In this document: piece by piece, positions 7,410-11,423 of the stretch
How positions within the stretch are numbered: the stretch's first letter is position 1
How the letters are laid out: each line of letters starts with the position of its first letter
Source of the DNA: JAKFXL01 sp947085765
GTDB lineage: Bacteria; Pseudomonadota; Gammaproteobacteria; Tenderiales; Tenderiaceae
Assembly (NCBI GenBank): GCA_947085765.1
Contig: CAMTXZ010000021.1
Location: 1 to 11,423 of the forward strand
Direction: 5' to 3'
DNA length: 11,423 bases
Notes under the pieces: generated by a model
What the model saw: the letters and a program-made list of their open reading frames with translations, nothing else
Databases searched by the model: none
Told to the model about the DNA's origin: nothing
Translations under genes and position numbers: made by a program

Positions 7410-7734
7410 GGGTGCGGGTCAGTGTGGCAGCAAAGCTGCTGCTTCAAGCATCATTAAAAACAACCTGCTACATAGTTATTTTTATCTGCGCAGACTTTCA
7501 CAGACATATATCAAATAAATCTGCCATTCACTAAAGTACCCCTGCCGTACATCCTGTCCAACAGGGTTATATTACAGAGGCCTACATCTTACCTCGATCC
7601 GCATCATCCTTAACGCGTTTCACAACTTTGCTATTCCGTGCAATCTCTCCAACACTGCATCCATGCTTTTTATAACTTACACGTGGATTTAAAGAGTCAT
7701 TCAGCTGGATCAGGCGATCCGACTATTTCTCAAG
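7410..7734. other. Intergenic stretch without a supported gene
   Basis: 325 bases between the GlyGly-CTERM remnant and the convergent DUF2892-like gene. The only structure seen is a short inverted repeat, GGATC-AGGC-GATCC, near 7710, with no T-run on either strand. One minus-strand frame is open for 46 codons (7585-7722), but it has no usable start. This may be degraded coding DNA from the same lost region. No promoter or clear terminator was found. Confidence 0.5.
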
Positions 7735-8199
7735 CTACTTCGGTCCCCAGTAAATTACGATGATAACTGCTGCTGCAAATATCAACGTAGCAACCACAAG
7801 CAGCCGGTTCGCAACCCTGGGGCTAAGTATTTCACCCTTCGGCTCATCGTGCACCTCTGAAGCAGCGATGCTGTGATCATGTGCGTGCTCATTATCAACA
7901 ACAGGAGTACGGCCCATCGCAGACTTTACCTGATAAGGGAAGGTGCCACACACATTGTTGTGCCCAGCGCCACAGGTACGATAGTTAAACAGTGTATACA
8001 GCGGGTCCCATCCTAAAATGGCAGTCAGCGACGGATACAACCCTATGAATATCAAATATACCTCTCCACCTACAAACTCATCACCCTGCATAGTCAAAAA
8101 CGGATATCCGATTACAAGCAGCGCAAGTACACCGCGTATAATTCGATCATTAAGCCCGATATTTTGAACAGGACCCAATCTTTTTTTATTAGCAACCAT
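7735..8199 (-). CDS. DUF2892 (YgaP-like) membrane protein with His-rich linker
   Basis: 154 residues, predicted inner-membrane protein of unknown function. The N-terminal half carries DUF2892 features: NIGLNDRIIRGVLAL at about 13-27, two helices (about 18-37 and 44-63), and DPLYTLFNYRTCG at about 65-77, which matches the family's PLY...TC ending. After Cys76 and Cys84 comes a polar linker with clustered histidines (105, 107, 109, 117), then a third helix (about 132-150) and a short tail. The extension beyond the usual short domain is the unusual part. The ATG at 8199 has GAGGTG eight bases ahead. YgaP itself pairs this domain with a rhodanese; none is present here. The linker could bind metal, but that is only a guess. 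Confidence 0.75.
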   Translation of the reverse strand: MVANKKRLGPVQNIGLNDRIIRGVLALLVIGYPFLTMQGDEFVGGEVYLIFIGLYPSLTAILGWDPLYTLFNYRTCGAGHNNVCGTFPYQVKSAMGRTPVVDNEHAHDHSIAASEVHDEPKGEILSPRVANRLLVVATLIFAAAVIIVIYWGPK

Positions 8200-8244
8200 G
8201 TGAATTACACCTCGTTAGTATGATCATCCATTACTACTTTGGCC

Positions 8245-8298
8245 ATTAATCAATTAAGTGTTCTGCTGGTTATCCATCCTGCATAAACAACCTGTCAA
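8245..8298 (-). promoter_or_regulatory. Candidate promoter of the DUF2892-like gene
   Basis: On the minus strand TTGACA (8298-8293, a perfect -35) is followed after 18 bases by GATAAC (8274-8269). The predicted start near 8262 gives a leader of about 63 bases. A 12-bp AT-rich palindrome (TTAATTGATTAA, about 8246-8257) lies just downstream of that start and could be an operator. The -10 match is only four of six. Confidence 0.45.
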
Positions 8299-8329
8299 AA
8301 ATTTAATCATTGGCCACAAATGGGTAGAA

Positions 8330-8376
8330 GTTAACTACACAACTACCGGATTTAATCTCGATAATTGTGTAGTAAC
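8330..8376. repeat. Inverted repeat with ACTACAC/GTGTAGT arms
   Basis: GTTAACTACACAA (8330-8342) pairs with TTGTGTAGTAAC (8365-8376): 12 base pairs with one bulged A around a 22-base loop. The core GTGTAGT occurs again at 8392-8398 within ACTACGTGTAGT. The cluster lies between the porin stop and the DUF2892 promoter. It could be an upstream activator site or the 3' hairpin of the porin mRNA, though no T-run follows. Confidence 0.45.
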
Positions 8377-8432
8377 AGGGAATGAAACTACGTGTAGTGA
8401 AACATCACTATTCATTCACACATCACAGTGGA

Positions 8433-9014
8433 CTAGAAGCGGTATCCGCCACCCAGGTTCCATGCGTGAACATTGTCTTTGTTACCATCCACACCAGAGA
8501 TATCCGTATATACCTGGTACTCGGCACGCAACATCCAGTTGCTATCAAGGTCATACTTAAGACCAGCACCTAAATAGGGCTTTGTGCTGTTACTGCTGTC
8601 CACTCCAACGTTTTGAACAGTTCCGCTATTGCTCAGGTCATATCTCGCCAGACCCAACCGGCCATAAAAACCAAAACGATCAGCCAGTGGCAATGTTCCC
8701 ACCGCGCTGATTGTCCAGGCACTGGCATCCTGTTTGGCACTTACGTTGTTATCATCAGCATTAAATAGTGTTCCGAAGCTGGTATAACCAATCTCGGCGG
8801 CAATATTGTTACCGAACTCATAACCAACCTCACCACGCAGTGTGGTATCAGAGCTATCGCAGTTAACGATGTTGTCGCAGTATTTGCGCGCTTCTGCTTT
8901 ACCTGCATCCAGTCCTACATAAAAGCCAGCTTCCTGAGCTTGAGCAACATTAGTGCTCAATGCGCCCACTAGTGCGATACATAATGAGGTAGCTTTTGTT
9001 TTGTTATTTAACAT
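8433..9014 (-). CDS. OmpA-like eight-stranded outer-membrane beta-barrel protein
   Basis: 193 residues. The signal peptide has a basic N-terminus, hydrophobic core and a clear cleavage site (NVAQA/QEAG) at about residue 27. The mature part alternates aromatic and Gly-rich strands (GFYVGLDAGKA, GEVGYEF, AAEIGYTSFG, FYGRLGLARYDLS, PYLGAGLKYDL, WMLRAEYQVYTDI) and ends in Phe (GGGYRF), the usual signal for barrel assembly by BAM. It corresponds to the OmpA transmembrane domain or the outer-membrane beta-barrel family, without a peptidoglycan-binding OmpA C-terminal domain. Two cysteines (46 and 52) in the first predicted external loop could form a disulfide. The ATG at 9014 has AAGGA seven bases ahead. 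The role is unknown; such proteins are often porins, adhesion factors or stress-induced barrels. Confidence 0.88.
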   Translation of the reverse strand: MLNNKTKATSLCIALVGALSTNVAQAQEAGFYVGLDAGKAEARKYCDNIVNCDSSDTTLRGEVGYEFGNNIAAEIGYTSFGTLFNADDNNVSAKQDASAWTISAVGTLPLADRFGFYGRLGLARYDLSNSGTVQNVGVDSSNSTKPYLGAGLKYDLDSNWMLRAEYQVYTDISGVDGNKDNVHAWNLGGGYRF

Positions 9015-9237
9015 GGCAATTCCTTTTTAATGAAGATTGGGAGAGTCATGGTCACCTAAAGCGGTGGCCGTGGATCAAGAATAGGCTTGCCGGAAAAATT
9101 GGTCTGTGCGCTGTATAACATAGCGAAATAAAAACTGCGGGGTGTGCTGAGATCAAGCTGAGAAGACGATATAAAAGTCGCAAATACACAACTACAGGGG
9201 GGGTGATAAAACTTCCAGATATTGACTATAAAATTGA

Positions 9238-9260
9238 GAATCATGTGCAATAAATGATTC
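9238..9260. promoter_or_regulatory. Inverted repeat GAATCA-N11-TGATTC, possible operator
   Basis: Perfect six-base arms (9238-9243 and 9255-9260) around an 11-base centre in the porin upstream region. On the minus strand it lies just ahead of a TATAGT hexamer (9225-9230), so a regulator bound here could affect a promoter for the porin gene. It resembles no operator I can name with confidence. The AT-rich, ATCAT-containing arms loosely recall Fur boxes but do not match the consensus well. Confidence 0.3.
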
Positions 9261-9312
9261 ACAAAAAACAGCTCACACTGTATGTATCGCAGATCTTGCT
9301 ATTCGGACCGGG

Positions 9313-9377
9313 AAAATAAAAACGGTATTAATACAACAGTATTGAGCAGGATGATTACAACGCCTCCATCCTGCTCA
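9313..9377 (-). terminator. Probable transcription terminator after ybiT
   Basis: On the minus strand, about 33 bases after the ybiT stop, TGAGCAGGATG and CATCCTGCTCA form a perfect 11-base-pair stem with a 13-base loop (9343-9377). A second, AT-rich hairpin (AATAC-TGTT-GTATT) follows, then TTTTTATTTT near 9314-9323. The strong stem is not directly followed by the T-run, so this is either a two-part terminator or an mRNA 3' stabilising hairpin. Confidence 0.6.
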
Positions 9378-9409
9378 GCAGTTCACTCTGCACAAGTCAC
9401 TAAAACTTA

Positions 9410-11005
9410 CTACTTGACCCCTTGGGTGCGCAGATACTCGTCATAGCTACCGCTAAAGTTCATGACACCATGTGGCGTCAACTCTATGATTCGTGTTGCC
9501 AGAGAGGAGACAAACTCGCGGTCATGGCTGACAAAGATGAGTGTGCCGGGGTAGTTTTCCAGCGCCAGATTGAGTGACTCAATCGACTCCATATCAAGAT
9601 GGTTGGTCGGCTCATCCATCACCAGGATATTGGGGCGTTGCAGCATCAGCTTGCCAAACAACATACGTCCCTCTTCACCACCCGAGACCACCTTGACGGA
9701 CTTGCCGGTCTCATCAGATGAAAACAGCAACCGGCCGAGGATACCGCGGATCGCCATATCGTCATCACCGGGACGGCGCCATTGGCTCATCCATTCAAAC
9801 AGGGTCATATCGGTAGCAAAATCTGAGGCGTGATCCTGGGCGAAGTAACCGATATTGCAGTTCTCCGACCACTTCACTGTACCGCTGGTCGGCTCCATGT
9901 TGTCACCCACCAGCGCCCGCAGCAGCGTGGTCTTACCGATACCGTTGGGGCCGATGATGGCAACACGTTCACCAACCTCAATCATCAAGTTAAGGTGTTT
10001 GAAGAGTGGTTTGTCGTCGTAGCTCTTGCTCAACCCTTCCACTTCCAGTGCCAGACGGTAGAGCTTTTTATCCTGCTCAAAACGGATATAGGGGTTGGCG
10101 CGGCTCGAAGGTTTGACCTCATCCAGCTGGATCTTGTCGATCTGGCGGGCGCGGGAGGTGGCCTGTTTGGCCTTGGAGGCGTTGGCCGAGAAGCGGCTGA
10201 CGAAGTTCTGCAACTCAGAGATCTGCGCCTTTTTCTTGGCGTTATCAGAGAGCAGACGCTCCCGCACCTGGGTGGCGGCAATCATGTAGTCATCGTAAGT
10301 GCCCGGGTAGAGGCGCAGCTCACCGTAGTCAAGATCGGCCATGTGGGTGCAAACGCTGTTCAAAAAATGGCGGTCATGGGAGATGATGATCATGGTGCTG
10401 CTGCGCTCATTGAGCACCGTTTCAAGCCAGCGGATGGTATTGATGTCGAGGTTGTTAGTCGGCTCATCCAACAACATGATGTCCGGATCGGCAAACAGCG
10501 CCTGGGCCAGCAGTACCCGCAGCTTCCAGCCTGGGGCCACCGCACTCATCAGACCAGTGTGTTGTTCGATGGCAATACCCACCCCCAGCAGCAGCTCACC
10601 GGCACGTGACTCGGCGGTGTAACCATCCATCTCGGCGAACTCCACCTCCAGCTCCGCTACCCGCATGCCCTCCTCTTCGCTCATCTCTGGCAACGAGTAG
10701 ATGCGGTCTCGCTCCTGTTTCACCCGCCACAACTCGGTATGGCCCATGATCACGGTGTCGATCGGTGTGAACTCTTCAAAGGCAAACTGCTCCTGCCGCA
10801 GCTTGCCGACCCGCTGATTGACATCGACCGAGACGTTGCCCGCCGTTGGCACCAGATCACCACCCAGTATTTTCATGAAGGTTGACTTGCCACAGCCGTT
10901 GGCGCCGATCAGGCCGTAGCGGTTACCACCACCAAACTTGACCGAGATGTTTTCAAAGAGTGGCTTGGCACCAAACTGCATGGTGATATTGGCTGTTGTG
11001 ATCAC
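9410..11005 (-). CDS. ybiT: ABC-F family ATPase YbiT
   Basis: Soluble protein with two ATP-binding domains and no membrane part. ABC-F proteins bind the ribosomal E site and affect translation. 531 residues, similar throughout to E. coli YbiT as I recall it, from FGAKPLFENISVKFGGGNRY to YDEYLRTQG. Domain 1: Walker A GANGCGKS at 34-41, degenerate signature APGWKLRVLLAQAL, Walker B LLDEPTNNLD with Glu181, His210. An inter-domain linker with a charged helical region follows (about 240-315). Domain 2: Walker A GPNGIGKT at 352-359, signature VSGGEEGR at 440-447, Walker B VMDEPTNHLD with Glu465, His494. The start is GTG at 11005 with AGGA seven bases ahead, and it matches the family N-terminus. The signature has Glu where Lys is usual. 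Confidence 0.95.
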   Translation of the reverse strand: MITTANITMQFGAKPLFENISVKFGGGNRYGLIGANGCGKSTFMKILGGDLVPTAGNVSVDVNQRVGKLRQEQFAFEEFTPIDTVIMGHTELWRVKQERDRIYSLPEMSEEEGMRVAELEVEFAEMDGYTAESRAGELLLGVGIAIEQHTGLMSAVAPGWKLRVLLAQALFADPDIMLLDEPTNNLDINTIRWLETVLNERSSTMIIISHDRHFLNSVCTHMADLDYGELRLYPGTYDDYMIAATQVRERLLSDNAKKKAQISELQNFVSRFSANASKAKQATSRARQIDKIQLDEVKPSSRANPYIRFEQDKKLYRLALEVEGLSKSYDDKPLFKHLNLMIEVGERVAIIGPNGIGKTTLLRALVGDNMEPTSGTVKWSENCNIGYFAQDHASDFATDMTLFEWMSQWRRPGDDDMAIRGILGRLLFSSDETGKSVKVVSGGEEGRMLFGKLMLQRPNILVMDEPTNHLDMESIESLNLALENYPGTLIFVSHDREFVSSLATRIIELTPHGVMNFSGSYDEYLRTQGVK

Positions 11006-11041
11006 GGGAGTGTCCTGGAATTAAGGTCAAAAGTGGCGCGC

Positions 11042-11050
11042 ATTATCGCA
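11042..11050 (-). promoter_or_regulatory. Extended -10 element ahead of ybiT
   Basis: On the minus strand TGC-GATAAT forms an extended -10 about 37 bases before the GTG start, in the 103-base gap after arfB. Expected leader is about 30 bases. No good -35 lies 17 bases upstream, which extended -10 promoters tolerate. It would let ybiT be transcribed separately from arfB. Confidence 0.4.
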
Positions 11051-11108
11051 CAGAATGGCTGGCAACCCTGCGCCTTTGAGGTGGGTAAATTAAAATCCTG
11101 GCGCCACT

Positions 11109-11423
11109 TCAATCATCTGTGACCCGGCCACGCCCGGCCTTGATCTGCCCCTGGCGCTTTTTGCCCTCCAGCCGCCGGGTCTTGGAGGCACGGGTTGGCT
11201 GGGTGGCACGACGCGTCCGCTGCACAATGGCGGCAGCGCGAATAAAGGCCTGGAGTCGTTGCAGCGCCTCTTCGCGATTTTTCTCCTGCGAGCGGAACTG
11301 CTGCGCCTTGATGATGATCACCCCCTCCTTGGTGATGCGCTGGTCGCGCAGATTCAGCAAGCGCTCTTTATAAAAGTCGGGCAGCGATGAGGCGTTGATA
11401 TCAAAACGCAGATGGATCGCGGA
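11109..11423 (-). CDS. arfB: Alternative ribosome-rescue factor ArfB (peptidyl-tRNA hydrolase), N-terminus missing
   Basis: Hydrolyses peptidyl-tRNA on ribosomes stalled at the end of a broken mRNA. The frame is open to the right edge; 104 residues and the stop are visible, about three quarters of the E. coli protein (140 residues). The visible part starts at SAIHLRFDINASSLPDFYKE, continues through EGVIIIKAQQFRSQEKNREE, and ends in a basic tail with TQPTRASKTRRLEGKKRQ. All three match E. coli ArfB (YaeJ) as I recall it. The tail is the part known to enter the empty mRNA channel. The catalytic GGQ loop would lie just outside the window. An internal TTG at 11360 is not the start. It precedes ybiT on the same strand with a 103-base gap, so both translation-linked genes are neighbours. 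Confidence 0.93.
   Translation of the reverse strand, partial: SAIHLRFDINASSLPDFYKERLLNLRDQRITKEGVIIIKAQQFRSQEKNREEALQRLQAFIRAAAIVQRTRRATQPTRASKTRRLEGKKRQGQIKAGRGRVTDD

Larger units (their letters stand above)
9015..9409. other. Spacer between porin gene and ybiT
   Basis: 395 bases upstream of the porin gene and downstream of ybiT. It holds the ybiT terminator hairpin (9343-9377), an AT palindrome GTATTAATAC (9325-9334), an inverted repeat at 9238-9260, a TATAGT hexamer on the minus strand at 9225-9230, and a run of seven G at 9197-9203. No convincing porin promoter with both hexamers was found. A 68-codon minus-strand frame (9056-9262) has unlikely composition and is not called as a gene. 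Confidence 0.6.

Noticed and set aside
7349..7534. 61-codon plus-strand frame overlapping the GlyGly-CTERM remnant
   Set aside because: It overlaps the better supported frame and has no recognisable features.
7585..7722. 46-codon open minus-strand stretch after the DUF2892 gene, in the same frame
   Set aside because: It has protein-like composition but no usable start codon or ribosome site, two stops separate it from the upstream gene, and the length is within chance.
9056..9262. 68-codon minus-strand frame upstream of the porin gene
   Set aside because: No ribosome site, Cys/His/Pro-rich chance composition, and it covers a region with operator-like repeats.
9830..10609. 259-codon plus-strand frame
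   Set aside because: Lies wholly opposite ybiT, whose protein is clearly the real product; composition is that of an antisense shadow.

Overview
This window looks like ordinary chromosome from a free-living or host-associated gammaproteobacterium of moderately high GC content. The evidence is an ABC-F protein that aligns from memory almost end to end with E. coli YbiT, an ArfB C-terminus close to E. coli YaeJ, and a class A PBP1b followed by a TPR lipoprotein, an arrangement like Pseudomonas ponB/lpoP. I cannot name a genus. No tRNA, rRNA, CRISPR array, insertion sequence or phage gene was seen.

Left part, minus strand (1-3680): a three-gene set, probably an operon. It encodes a small two-helix DUF3592-type membrane protein, an RND-type periplasmic adaptor, and an RND efflux permease that runs off the left edge with 717 residues visible. 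Adaptor and permease overlap by one base (TGATG). The adaptor start is best placed at the ATG at 3185, behind a good ribosome binding site. A 14-bp perfect tandem repeat lies just upstream of it. A 298-bp divergent spacer (3681-3978) separates this set from the next and carries a 19-bp palindrome close to the DUF3592 gene.

Centre, plus strand (3979-6845): mrcB (PBP1b, bifunctional peptidoglycan synthase), then a one-base overlap (TAATG) into a short lipoprotein with a Pro/Gln-rich linker and a C-terminal TPR. The lipoprotein is a strong candidate for an LpoP-type outer-membrane activator of this PBP1b. A perfect TATAAT seven bases before the mrcB ATG suggests a leaderless transcript.

Between 6846 and 7734 there is no intact gene. 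The stretch holds a decayed C-terminal fragment of a surface/secreted protein (choice-of-anchor U-like segment plus GlyGly-CTERM tail) and otherwise unassigned DNA.

Right part, minus strand (7735-11423): a DUF2892-like membrane protein with a His-rich linker, an OmpA-like eight-stranded beta-barrel porin, a 395-bp spacer with a strong hairpin that probably ends ybiT transcription, ybiT itself (ABC-F ATPase acting at the ribosome), and the C-terminal part of arfB (ribosome rescue hydrolase), cut by the right edge.

No unmistakable new system is present. The points most worth checking are the mrcB/lipoprotein pair, the probable leaderless mrcB start, the GlyGly-CTERM remnant, and several unassigned operator-like repeats.
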